A stretch of 12,366 nucleotides of DNA, taken from a bacterium (GTDB taxonomy: Bacteria > Ratteibacteria > UBA8468). The position numbers and the translations under genes were made by a program. The DNA lies in NCBI GenBank assembly GCA_030637775.1, contig DAOWFY010000070.1, positions 1 through 12,366 of the forward strand, given 5' to 3'. The notes beneath the pieces are model-generated. The model had not been told where the DNA came from. It worked only from the letters and a program-made list of their open reading frames with translations, and ran no database searches. Shown here one piece after another: positions 1 to 6,935 of this stretch; the first letter of the stretch is position 1; each line of letters starts with the position of its first letter.

Positions 1-2
1 CT

Positions 3-254
3 GACACAGGCAACTTTGCCGCTGAGATCAGGTATGAGGCGCTAAAGAAGATTGCTCCCTATATGTTCGTTGCCCATATCAAGACCTATGAATTTGACAG
101 TCAAGGGTTGGAGACAACGGTCGATGTGAAAAGATGTGTGAATATTTTTAAAGAGGCCGGATTCGACGGTTTCCTGGACATCGAATTTGAAGGAGCCGGA
201 GACCAATACGTAGGGGTAAAGAAAACAATAGATTTATTAAGAGGATATATCTAA
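3..254 (+). CDS. Sugar phosphate isomerase/epimerase-type TIM barrel, 3' end only
   Basis: The frame is open from the window edge and gives the last 83 residues of a protein whose start lies outside. The fragment begins with Asp-Thr-Gly-Asn-Phe and continues with a His-Ile-Lys strand (FVAHIKTYEF) and a late Asp-Ile-Glu-Phe-Glu strand. These are the places where the AP-endonuclease-2/xylose-isomerase-like TIM barrels (COG1082) carry metal-binding Asp, His and Glu on the last barrel strands. The ATG at 63 is internal, because homologous-looking sequence runs upstream of it. The TAA stop shares its last A with the ATG of the next gene, so the two are almost certainly co-transcribed. An isomerase or epimerase acting on a sugar, inosose or ketose phosphate is likely. 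The substrate cannot be told from 83 residues. Confidence 0.8.
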   Translation, partial: DTGNFAAEIRYEALKKIAPYMFVAHIKTYEFDSQGLETTVDVKRCVNIFKEAGFDGFLDIEFEGAGDQYVGVKKTIDLLRGYI

Positions 255-1879
255 TGATAAAGAAAACTTTGGTTATGTTAGGCGGGAAATTTCATCCCTT
301 TGATTCCTGCGGGAAAATCTTAGAAGATTTTCTAAAGAAAACAGAGGTATGTGAGCCTGTTTTGACAGATGATAGAGACGCCTTTAAGGATTTAAAAAAT
401 TATGATTTAGTAATTCTTTATACCCAGGGTGGAGAACTCACCTCAGCGCAAGAAGAGGGTCTCTGCGAATTCGTCAAGAAGGGAGGCGGATTCATTGGCA
501 TCCATTGCGCTTCGGATTCCTGGGTAAAAAATAAAGCATATCTGGAGATGCTTGGCAGTCACTTTGTTGGTCACGGCCCGGTGACTGAATTTTCGGTAAA
601 GATTTCTCATCCCGAGCATGAGATTACCCGCCGAATCTCCGATTTTAAGATAACCGACGAGTTCTATATCCTGGAGAAGAAAACAGGGAGATTTGAGGTG
701 CTGGCAGAAGGTATTTGGCAGTTTAAGACTCATCCTTTAGCCTATATTCGCACCTATGGAAAGGGAAGGGTTTTCTATACCGCTTTGGGTCATGATGAAA
801 GAGTCTTTAAAAATCCCTTCTTTCAGAAGCTTATCTTTCGCGCTACCCGCTGGGTAACAAATCAAAGGGAAGAAAAAGAGGTGCGTTGTGGAGTTATCGG
901 TTATGGCGGCGCTTACAATATGGGCAAATACCATGCCGATTCAGTCTCCAAAACTCCCGGACTTAAGCTCACCGCCATCTGTGATGTAGATGAAAAGAGA
1001 TTGGAGATTGCGCAAAAAGATTATCCGGAGATTAAAATCTATAAGGAAATTAAAAAGATGCTCTCGGCTGACATTATTGATTTAGGGATAGCGGTAGTGC
1101 CGCATAATCTCCATAGCAAGATAGTTTTATCCCTGGTTGAAGCGGGAAAAAATGTAATCTGCGAGAAGCCATTTGCCATTACCATAAAAGAATGCACCGC
1201 GATGATTAGGGCCGCAAAAAAGAAAGGGGCAATGCTTTCTGTCTTCCATAACCGGCGCTGGGATGGGAATTTCTTAGCCATCAAAAAGATTATTAATGAT
1301 GGTCTTATTGGTGAAATTTTCCATATCGAGGCCTATGCGGGAGGTTATGCTCATCCTCAATACTGGTGGCGCTCGGAAAAGTCCATCTCGGGAGGGATAA
1401 TCTATGACATGGGAGCGCACTTTGTTGACTGGATTCTCAATCTAATGCCCGGGAAGATGGAGACCGTTTATGGCATCTTCCATAAAAGGCTCTGGTATGA
1501 TGTCACCAATGAGGACCAGGGAGAAGCGATTATCCGTTTTGAAGGAGACCGTTATGCCGAATTTCAGACCTCTGTTATTGCGGCTATTGGCAAGCCAAAG
1601 TGGCGAATCTTGGGGACAAAAGGTGCCTTAAATATTAATCAGGGTGAGAAAGAGAATATCGACGTGGTTACCTTTGTCAATGGTCACCGGGAAGAGTTAA
1701 AAATTCCTTTTATGCAAAGTTGCTGGGAGAATTATTACATCAATATTGCCGACCATCTTCTGACCGGAGAGCCATTAGCAGTGACCGCCGAGTCTGCCCG
1801 CAGGGTAATTGCCGTATTCGAGTTAGCAGAGAAGTCAGCAAAAACCAGCAAGGTCCAGCCAGTTCCATATGAAAAATAA
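254..1879 (+). CDS. ThuA-like domain fused to Gfo/Idh/MocA oxidoreductase
   Basis: This 541-residue protein has two domains. Residues 1-203 look like the ThuA/trehalose-utilisation fold, a class I glutamine-amidotransferase-like flavodoxin fold: GGFIGIHCASDSW near 78-90 and GKGRVFYTALGHDERVF near 169-185. Residues 209-541 form a Gfo/Idh/MocA NAD(P)-dependent sugar dehydrogenase. They show a Rossmann start VIGYGGAYNMG (214-224), Asp244-Val-Asp after the second strand, the family CEKPFA motif (303-308, Lys305) and a GGIIYDMGAHFVDW block (380-393) with the usual Asp385/His389. Such enzymes oxidise or epimerise sugar or inositol hydroxyls through a keto intermediate. ThuA proteins often neighbour Gfo/Idh/MocA genes, but here they share one chain. 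The start is supported by an AAGAGGA Shine-Dalgarno 8 bases upstream and the 1-base overlap with the preceding gene. There is no signal peptide, so it should be cytosolic. Substrate unknown. Confidence 0.9.
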   Translation: MIKKTLVMLGGKFHPFDSCGKILEDFLKKTEVCEPVLTDDRDAFKDLKNYDLVILYTQGGELTSAQEEGLCEFVKKGGGFIGIHCASDSWVKNKAYLEMLGSHFVGHGPVTEFSVKISHPEHEITRRISDFKITDEFYILEKKTGRFEVLAEGIWQFKTHPLAYIRTYGKGRVFYTALGHDERVFKNPFFQKLIFRATRWVTNQREEKEVRCGVIGYGGAYNMGKYHADSVSKTPGLKLTAICDVDEKRLEIAQKDYPEIKIYKEIKKMLSADIIDLGIAVVPHNLHSKIVLSLVEAGKNVICEKPFAITIKECTAMIRAAKKKGAMLSVFHNRRWDGNFLAIKKIINDGLIGEIFHIEAYAGGYAHPQYWWRSEKSISGGIIYDMGAHFVDWILNLMPGKMETVYGIFHKRLWYDVTNEDQGEAIIRFEGDRYAEFQTSVIAAIGKPKWRILGTKGALNINQGEKENIDVVTFVNGHREELKIPFMQSCWENYYINIADHLLTGEPLAVTAESARRVIAVFELAEKSAKTSKVQPVPYEK

Positions 1880-1883
1880 ATAA

Positions 1884-1966
1884 TGTGGGAAACATCTCCT
1901 GATGTTGATTCAATGTAGTGGTCGAGTTTACTCGCCATAAATCAAGGTCTGGAGACCTTTTCCACA
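1884..1966 (+). repeat. Dispersed hairpin repeat (copy A) between two operon segments
   Basis: About 83 bp of non-coding DNA hold three successive small hairpins: AACATC-TCCT-GATGTT (1891-1906), CGAGT-TT-ACTCG (1923-1934) and AAGGTCT-GG-AGACCTT (1944-1959). The last is followed by a short T run. The whole is bounded by an imperfect inverted repeat, TGTGGGAAA (1884-1892) and TTTTCCACA (1958-1966), matching 8 of 9. The first and third hairpins recur, in the opposite orientation, at 9461-9503 upstream of dnaK, so this is a dispersed element and not a gene-specific regulator. The third hairpin could act as a weak terminator after the fusion gene. The rest of the 1880-2013 spacer holds only the Shine-Dalgarno region of the next gene. 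Confidence 0.75.
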
Positions 1967-1970
1967 AAAT

Positions 1971-2016
1971 AAGGGGGGTTATGTTATGAGAGTATTGCCG
2001 AAAAGGGGGGATTATG
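1971..2016 (+). promoter_or_regulatory. Duplicated Shine-Dalgarno/ATG module with a 15-codon leader ORF
   Basis: AAGGGGGGTTATG (1971-1983) is followed 32 bases later by AAGGGGGGATTATG (2003-2016), so two nearly identical ribosome-binding-site-plus-ATG units sit in tandem. The second fixes the start of the isomerase at 2014. From the first, the ATG at 1981 stops after two codons. The ATG at 1986 opens a 15-codon frame (MRVLPKRGDYEIRGI, stop at 2031-2033) that runs through the real start codon in another frame. This could be a leader peptide influencing translation, or just a local duplication. Confidence 0.45.
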
Positions 2017-2979
2017 AAATTAGGGGTATTTAGTGTTTTGTTTGGAGAAAAGTCTCTGGAGGAGGCGCTGGATTATATCAAAAAATCCGGTTTGGAGGCG
2101 GTGGAGATTGGCACCGGGAATTACCCGGGAAATAGCCATTGTAATCCGGCCGAGCTTCTTAAGGATGAAAATAAAATCAAGAGATTAAAAGCGGCGGTAG
2201 AAAAGAGGGGGTTGGAGATTTCTGGGCTCAGTTGCCATGGTAATCCCCTTCATCCGGATAAAACGATTGCGACAACCCACCAAGAGGTTCAGCACCAGAC
2301 AATTCTTCTTGCCGAGAAATTGGGTGTGCCCCGCATCATTACATTTTCTGGCTGCCCCGGGGATTGCGAAAATAGTAAATATCCTAACTGGGTGACCTGC
2401 CCCTGGCCGGATGACTACAGCAAGGTACTATCCTGGCAATGGGAAGAAAAGGTTATCCCTTACTGGAAGAAAGAGGCAGAGTTTGCCCGAAAGCATCGGG
2501 TCCGCCAGATTGCTTTAGAGATGCATCCGGGATTTGTTGTTTACAACACCGAGACATTGTTAAAACTGAGAGAGACAGCCGGCGAGGAGATTGGAGCTAA
2601 CTTTGACCCCAGCCATCTCTTCTGGCAGGGGATCAACCCCATCGCTGCCGTAAGGAAATTGGGTAAAGCGATCTTTCATGTCCATGCCAAGGATACCAGG
2701 ATTGACTCAATCAATACCTCTATCAATGGGGTGCTGGATACTAAAGCCTATAGTGATGAGATTAACCGTTCCTGGATCTTCCGGGCGGTTGGCTATGGTC
2801 ACACCTCTTCATTCTGGAAGGATTTTGTCAGCACTCTCAGGCTGGTGGGCTATGATGGTGTCCTTTCTATTGAGCATGAGGACAGTCTAATGTCTACCAA
2901 TGAAGGTTTTCAGAAGGCGGTGAAGTTCTTAAAGGAAATTATCCTTTCGGAAGAAAAAGGGAAGATTTATTGGGCATGA
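2014..2979 (+). CDS. Sugar phosphate isomerase/epimerase (TIM barrel)
   Basis: This 321-residue protein is a complete AP-endonuclease-2/xylose-isomerase-like barrel. It starts with the typical MKLGVFSVLFGEKSLEEAL. Likely metal ligands in the usual order are Glu169 (ALEMHPG), Asp198 (NFDPSH), His224 (FHVHAKD) and Glu287 (LSIEHED). A Cys- and Trp-rich stretch at about 113-151 (GCPGDC... then WQWEEKVIPYW) separates the barrel halves and is typical of one COG1082 subgroup. The start is set by the GGGGGG Shine-Dalgarno at 2005-2010. The gene leads the tightly coupled block 2014-6910 and overlaps the next gene by four bases (ATGA). It probably interconverts keto or aldo sugars or phosphates (isomerisation or C3 epimerisation) in the pathway of this cluster. 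The substrate is not deducible. It is cytosolic, with no targeting signal. Confidence 0.88.
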   Translation: MKLGVFSVLFGEKSLEEALDYIKKSGLEAVEIGTGNYPGNSHCNPAELLKDENKIKRLKAAVEKRGLEISGLSCHGNPLHPDKTIATTHQEVQHQTILLAEKLGVPRIITFSGCPGDCENSKYPNWVTCPWPDDYSKVLSWQWEEKVIPYWKKEAEFARKHRVRQIALEMHPGFVVYNTETLLKLRETAGEEIGANFDPSHLFWQGINPIAAVRKLGKAIFHVHAKDTRIDSINTSINGVLDTKAYSDEINRSWIFRAVGYGHTSSFWKDFVSTLRLVGYDGVLSIEHEDSLMSTNEGFQKAVKFLKEIILSEEKGKIYWA

Positions 2980-3887
2980 AGATAAGATTGGGAATGAATG
3001 CCTCCTTTGCCGTGGGACGTTATCCTGAACCGGAGGTCTGGCTAAAGATTGTGGGAGAAAAACTGGATTTAAGATATGCCCAGTTCTTCTCGGACCTCAT
3101 CGATCCTAAGGTTGAGAAGGAAACAAGGAAACGGCTTTGTCTTCATACTAAAAGGGCCGCCAGGAGATATAATGTTACCATTCACAGCCTATTTTCTGGA
3201 ACCGCTCCTCATTGGAGCCATTTTCTCCTCCATCCCGATAAAGAAATGAGAAAGGATGCTAAGGGCTGGTGGGAAAACTATATCCGCATGGCACCCTTTT
3301 TGGGAGCTAAAGCGGTGGGAAGTTTCTTTGGTGCATTTTCTTTTCGTGATTTACAAAATTCAAAGAGAAAAAAACAGTTAACAGAAGAACTGATTAAAAC
3401 CTGGCATCACTTCTCCCGTCTCGCCAAAAATGAAGGTTTAGAGTATCTGATGTTCGAACCGATGTCCGTTCCCAGGGAGATGCCCTGTACGATTGAGGAG
3501 ACCGAGGAACTTTATGAGAGGTTAAATGAGAAAGCCGCCCTTCCGATCAAACTCTGTATCGATATCGGGCATGGAGCGGCTATCTCCGGAACAAAGAAGG
3601 ATAAAGACCCTTATGCCTGGATTGAGCATTTTGGTTCTCGAACCGCAGTTATTCACATCCAGCAGACCGACAGAAAATCAAGCAAGCACTGGCCATTTAC
3701 AAAAAAATATAATAGAATTGGCATCATCGATGGCCAAAGAGTTATTGAGGCAATAAAGGCCTCAGGAGCAAAGGAGATTCTTCTGGTTATTGAGGTCTTT
3801 CATTCATTTTTCGAGCCAATGGAAGATGAGGTTTTAGATGATTTGAAGGAAAGTGTTGACTACTGGAAAAAATGGGTAAAAGGTTAA
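2976..3887 (+). CDS. Second sugar phosphate isomerase/epimerase-like TIM barrel
   Basis: This 303-residue protein starts at the ATG that overlaps the preceding stop (ATGA). A TTG six bases upstream in the same frame is possible but less likely. It begins MKIRLGMNASFAVGRYPEPE. Putative metal ligands are Glu161 (LMFEPMS), Asp196 (LCIDIGHG), His227 (AVIHIQQTD) and Glu273 (LVIEVFH), the spacing of the AP-endonuclease-2 barrel. A distinctive IHSLFSGTAPHWSHFLLHPD block (69-88) resembles barrels described as tetrulose or ketose phosphate epimerases/isomerases, but I recognise this only loosely. It is clearly diverged from the isomerase upstream, so the pair are not a simple duplication. Together with the truncated first gene, three such barrels lie in under 4 kb, suggesting several stereochemical steps on one carbon skeleton. 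Confidence 0.85.
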   Translation: MKIRLGMNASFAVGRYPEPEVWLKIVGEKLDLRYAQFFSDLIDPKVEKETRKRLCLHTKRAARRYNVTIHSLFSGTAPHWSHFLLHPDKEMRKDAKGWWENYIRMAPFLGAKAVGSFFGAFSFRDLQNSKRKKQLTEELIKTWHHFSRLAKNEGLEYLMFEPMSVPREMPCTIEETEELYERLNEKAALPIKLCIDIGHGAAISGTKKDKDPYAWIEHFGSRTAVIHIQQTDRKSSKHWPFTKKYNRIGIIDGQRVIEAIKASGAKEILLVIEVFHSFFEPMEDEVLDDLKESVDYWKKWVKG

Positions 3888-4525
3888 AGCAGGAGTTGGT
3901 TAGATACGGTAAAAAAATTATCGAAAAGGGCCTGGCGGTGGGGCCGGGAGGGAATATCAGTGCCCGCAAAGGAAACACCGTCTATCTTTCTCCCAGTGGC
4001 TACTCCTTTGATGAATTAAATGAAGATGATTATGTCGGCGTGGACCTTAAAACGGGCAAACTCACCGAGGGCACTCTCAAACCAACCTGCGAAGTCTCAA
4101 TGCATTTGGGCTGTTACCTGACAAGAGAAGATATTTCGGCCGTTATCCATACCCATCCTCCTTTAGTGATTGGCTTGATAAATGCCGGTACCAAAATAAG
4201 AGCAATGTTCCCTGACTTTGTCGCTTTAGTAGGAGAGGTTCCGGTGATAGATTATGTAATCCCGGCGGGAGAAAAGATAAGAAAAGCGGTGACAAAGGTT
4301 ATCAAAAGATACGATGCGGTTCTGCTTAAAAATCATGGTCTGGTGACGGTGGGAAACAATTTAAAGGAGGCCTTTTATCGGACTGAAATTATTGAGGAGG
4401 CGGCCCGTATCTTAATCGTTTCCCGAATCTTTGGTAAACCAAGATTCTTGAAAAAGAAGGAGATCGAGGGGATTAAAAATTTAAAGGCCGAGGACTATCG
4501 GAGAATGCTGCTTAAAAAAGGATAG
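3872..4525 (+). CDS. Class II aldolase, L-fuculose-phosphate aldolase family
   Basis: This 217-residue enzyme has the length and residues of FucA/AraD-type zinc aldolases and epimerases. Visible are the phosphate-binding GGNIS (26-30), catalytic Glu74 (PTCEVSMHL) and zinc ligands His93 and His95 (IHTHPP) and His155 (KNHG). These fall within one residue of E. coli FucA Glu73, His92, His94 and His155. The family cleaves a ketose 1-phosphate to dihydroxyacetone phosphate and an aldehyde, or epimerises a pentulose 5-phosphate. Glu at position 74 favours the aldolase reaction, although some members are decarboxylases or dehydratases. The gene overlaps its predecessor by 16 bases and the following ATG abuts its stop. 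It is the likely carbon-carbon cleavage step of the cluster. Aldehyde product and substrate stereochemistry are unknown. Confidence 0.92.
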   Translation: MGKRLKQELVRYGKKIIEKGLAVGPGGNISARKGNTVYLSPSGYSFDELNEDDYVGVDLKTGKLTEGTLKPTCEVSMHLGCYLTREDISAVIHTHPPLVIGLINAGTKIRAMFPDFVALVGEVPVIDYVIPAGEKIRKAVTKVIKRYDAVLLKNHGLVTVGNNLKEAFYRTEIIEEAARILIVSRIFGKPRFLKKKEIEGIKNLKAEDYRRMLLKKG

Positions 4526-5086
4526 ATGAAAAGTATTACCTATAGAATCATTATCGGAGGCTTTGGAGGACAGGGCATTCTTACCCTGGGCAAGGTCTTG
4601 GCCTATGCCGGGATGGAGGAGAAAAAGTATGTTTCCTGTCTCCCTTTCTATGGAGCGGAGATGCGTGGTGGCTATGCCTTCTGCACCCTGGTTATCTCCA
4701 CCGAGGAAATTTCCTCCCCGGTCGTCTCTAAAGCGGATATTGGCATCTTTATGGATAAACTCTCCTTAGAGAATTATAAGGAAAGAATAGAGAAGAATGG
4801 GACGATTCTCATTAACAGTTCCCTGATCAAAAATAAATTTCCCCATAGGAATCTAAAGGTGGTGAGAATTCCCGCCACAGAGCTTGCAGAAAAAATAGGG
4901 GACGCCAAAGTTGCCAATATGGTTGCTGCCGGCGCCTTGGTCAAAATCATTCAGAGCGAGAAAAAAAACTTCCTTTCTATCGTTAGCCTGCAGCAGAGCT
5001 TAAAAAGGGTGCTTCCCCAAAAGCCAGAACTCCTCGATTTGAATAAAAGAGCGATTGAGGAAGGCGAGAAAATTGTTGAAGGATGA
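4526..5086 (+). CDS. 2-oxoacid:ferredoxin oxidoreductase gamma-type subunit, orphan
   Basis: This 186-residue protein is a KorC/PorG-type catalytic gamma domain. It has GGFGGQGILTLGKVLAYAG (11-29), the family glycine loop, and SCLPFYGAEMRGGYAFCTLV (37-56), the conserved YGAE-RGG segment that contacts thiamine diphosphate or coenzyme A in these complexes. No cysteine cluster for iron-sulfur binding is present, as expected for gamma. The alpha (pyrimidine-binding), beta (ThDP-binding) and delta (ferredoxin) subunits that normally adjoin it are absent here. The gene instead sits between an aldolase and a dehydrogenase, with its ATG directly after the aldolase TAG and an ATGA overlap downstream. 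It may complete a complex encoded elsewhere, oxidising the 2-oxoacid or aldehyde product of the pathway, or it may serve another role. Confidence 0.85.
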   Translation: MKSITYRIIIGGFGGQGILTLGKVLAYAGMEEKKYVSCLPFYGAEMRGGYAFCTLVISTEEISSPVVSKADIGIFMDKLSLENYKERIEKNGTILINSSLIKNKFPHRNLKVVRIPATELAEKIGDAKVANMVAAGALVKIIQSEKKNFLSIVSLQQSLKRVLPQKPELLDLNKRAIEEGEKIVEG

Positions 5087-6150
5087 AAGCGGCCGTTTAT
5101 TCCGGACCAGAGAAGATCCAAATCAAGGAAGTGGCAAGACCAGGATGTAGACCCGGAGAAATCCTAATTAAGGTATATTTCTGCGCAATCTGTGGAACGG
5201 ATGTGAGAATCTATCTTCACGGTCACAAAAAGGTCACCCCGCCCCACATTATCGGACATGAAATTGCCGGGGAAATCGCCGAGCTCGGAGAAGGGGTTAA
5301 AGGTTACCAGGGAGGTGAGCATGTTACGGTTGTCACCTCCGTCGGCTGCGGAAGGTGTAAATTATGTAAGCAGGGTTACTATAACCTCTGTCCAGATTCT
5401 CAGGCCATCGGGTACAAATATCCCGGAGGGTTTGCGGAATACCTTTTGGTACCCAAGGAGGCGGTAGCCCAGAAAGCGGTTCTGAAAATTCCCGAAAATG
5501 TGAGCTTGCTGGAAGCCTCTATCATTGAACCTCTTTCCTGTTGCATTAATGGACAAAATTACCTGAATATCAAAAATGATGACAGCGTGGCTATCTTTGG
5601 GGCAGGACCAATTGGAATAATGCACTTGGAATTGGCAAGGGCTAAGAAAGCGGCAAAAACCTTTCTTATTGACATTTCTGAAGAGAAACTCAAGTTTGCA
5701 CAAGAACACTTTTCTGCTGACTACTTTATCAACGGTCAAAAAGAGGGTCTGATTAAGAAAATATTGTCTCTGACCAACAATAGCGGGGTAGATGTGGCGA
5801 TTGTGGCCACCTCGGCCAAGACCGCTCAGGAACAGGCGCTAAAAATCATTGGCAGAAAGGGAAGAGTCAGCTTCTTTGCCGGACTGCCTAAGGATGATTC
5901 AATAATCAACTTTGATAGCAATCTGCTTCATTATCAAGAGATTTCCCTTTTTGGCTCCTTTGCTTCCTATCGAGAGGAATATGAGGAGGCACTTGAGCTT
6001 ATTGGTTCCCGGAGAATAGTGGCAAAAAAAATCATTACCCACCTGCTTCCTCTGGAAAAATTAGAAGAAGGAATAAAAATAATTAAAGAGGGAAGAGCGT
6101 TAAAGGTCGTTATAAAATGTAGTGAGGAGGAAAATGAGATTAAAGGATAA
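5083..6150 (+). CDS. Zinc-dependent MDR alcohol/polyol dehydrogenase
   Basis: This 355-residue enzyme is a full medium-chain dehydrogenase of the sorbitol/threonine dehydrogenase type. Catalytic zinc ligands are Cys37 (ICGTD), His59-Glu60 (GHEIAG) and Glu149 (IIEPL). The structural zinc is held by Cys89, Cys92, Cys95 and Cys103. The cofactor loop is GAGPIG (173-178), and Asp197 at the end of the second Rossmann strand favours NAD over NADP. It probably oxidises a secondary hydroxyl of a polyol or sugar to a ketone in the cytosol. The ATG overlaps the previous stop by four bases, and the gene's 3' end overlaps the SDR start by 17, so it is within the operon. Sorbitol, galactitol, threonine or a sugar-acid substrate all remain possible. 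Confidence 0.93.
   Translation: MKAAVYSGPEKIQIKEVARPGCRPGEILIKVYFCAICGTDVRIYLHGHKKVTPPHIIGHEIAGEIAELGEGVKGYQGGEHVTVVTSVGCGRCKLCKQGYYNLCPDSQAIGYKYPGGFAEYLLVPKEAVAQKAVLKIPENVSLLEASIIEPLSCCINGQNYLNIKNDDSVAIFGAGPIGIMHLELARAKKAAKTFLIDISEEKLKFAQEHFSADYFINGQKEGLIKKILSLTNNSGVDVAIVATSAKTAQEQALKIIGRKGRVSFFAGLPKDDSIINFDSNLLHYQEISLFGSFASYREEYEEALELIGSRRIVAKKIITHLLPLEKLEEGIKIIKEGRALKVVIKCSEEENEIKG
6125..6130 (+). promoter_or_regulatory. Shine-Dalgarno AGGAGG that sets the SDR start
   Basis: A perfect AGGAGG lies inside the 3' end of the MDR gene, three bases before the ATG at 6134. The spacing is short but workable. An in-frame GTG at 6122 would put this motif inside the coding region and leave no ribosome site upstream, so 6134 is preferred. 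The resulting protein starts MRLKDKVAIITG, a normal SDR amino terminus. Confidence 0.65.
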
Positions 6151-6910
6151 GGTAGCTATCATAACCGGTGCGGGTAGGGGAATCGGAAGGGGGATTGCGC
6201 TTCGTTTCGCCCGGGAGGGTTGCAATATAATAGTTGCTGATCTAAATTTCAGAAATGCTTTCAATGTGGCTAAAGAGGTGAAAGCTTCAGGAAGAGAGGC
6301 TCTGGCAATAAAGGTCAATGTGGCTGTAGCCGCCCAGGTAAAGAAGGTGGTCGATAAAACCATTGAGAAATTTCATCGGATTGATATCTTAGTGAATAAT
6401 GCGGGCATTACCATTCCTGCCCCAATAGAGAAACTTAGCGAGGAAATCTGGGATAGAACAATCGATATAAATTTAAAGGGGACCTATCTCTGCTCTCGGG
6501 AAGTGGCAAAATATATGATTAAAAAGAAAAGCGGTAAAATCATTAATCTCAGTTCCAAATCCGGTAAAGTCGGAGGACTTTGGCTCTCGGCATACTGTGC
6601 TTCTAAGTTTGGGGTAATTGGTTTTACCCAGAGTTTAGCGCTTGATCTTGCTTCCTACAAAATCAATGTAAATGCTGTATGTCCTGGAATAATCTTTACT
6701 CCCCAGTGGGAAAAATTAGACCTTGCCTATGCCAAGAAACTGAAAATTCCGGCAGGAAGGGTGAGGGACTACTATGTGAAGAAAATTCCTCTTGGCCGGG
6801 AGGCTACGGTTGAGGATGTGGCCAATATTGTTCTATTTTTAGCCAGCAAGGAATCGGATTATATGACCGGCCAGGCAATCAATGTCACCGGCGGCCAGGA
6901 GATGAGGTAA
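6134..6910 (+). CDS. Short-chain dehydrogenase/reductase, sugar-alcohol type
   Basis: This 258-residue classical SDR has cofactor motif TGAGRGIG (11-18), Asp36 after the second strand pointing to NAD(H), and NNAG (88-91). The catalytic tetrad is Asn113, Ser141, Tyr154 and Lys158 (YCASK). The substrate-loop region after VCPGIIFTPQW (182-192) is extended, with a YAKKL and DYYVKKIPLGR stretch, and the chain closes with a normal TGQAINVTGG. This layout is common in polyol and sugar 2-dehydrogenases such as sorbitol-6-phosphate or galactitol dehydrogenase and in 2,3-butanediol dehydrogenases. It is the last gene of the + strand operon and overlaps the MDR gene by 17 bases. With the MDR enzyme it gives two NAD-linked oxidations to the pathway. 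The exact substrate is not determined. Confidence 0.92.
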   Translation: MRLKDKVAIITGAGRGIGRGIALRFAREGCNIIVADLNFRNAFNVAKEVKASGREALAIKVNVAVAAQVKKVVDKTIEKFHRIDILVNNAGITIPAPIEKLSEEIWDRTIDINLKGTYLCSREVAKYMIKKKSGKIINLSSKSGKVGGLWLSAYCASKFGVIGFTQSLALDLASYKINVNAVCPGIIFTPQWEKLDLAYAKKLKIPAGRVRDYYVKKIPLGREATVEDVANIVLFLASKESDYMTGQAINVTGGQEMR

Positions 6911-6931
6911 CCACAGATGACATCTGCGGTT
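6909..6931. terminator. Hairpin between convergent genes, possible two-way terminator
   Basis: AACCACAGATG, one central A, then CATCTGCGGTT makes a near-perfect palindrome with one G-T pair. As RNA it would fold as a 9-bp stem with a 5-base loop. It begins at the stop codon of the SDR gene and ends four bases before the hxlB stop, filling the 25-bp convergent spacer. T runs are short (TTTT on the + side), so termination strength is doubtful. The TAACCAC start resembles the ends of the repeat at 9423-9544. Confidence 0.5.
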
Positions 6932-6935
6932 TTAC

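Noticed and set aside
2970-2975. TTG as the start of the second isomerase
   Set aside because: The ATG at 2976 makes a normal ATGA overlap with the previous stop, and MKIRLG is a typical first strand of the barrel.
4526-5086. A complete pyruvate or 2-oxoglutarate oxidoreductase operon
   Set aside because: Only the gamma-type domain is present. The neighbours are an aldolase and a zinc dehydrogenase, and no ferredoxin cysteine motif or ThDP-binding subunit occurs in the window.
5362-5739. A 125-codon open frame on the - strand
   Set aside because: It lies wholly inside the MDR dehydrogenase gene, whose zinc and cofactor motifs are all intact, so it is an antisense shadow.
6122-6133. GTG as the start of the SDR gene
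   Set aside because: It would place the AGGAGG ribosome site inside the coding region, and the four extra residues (MRRK) match nothing in the family.
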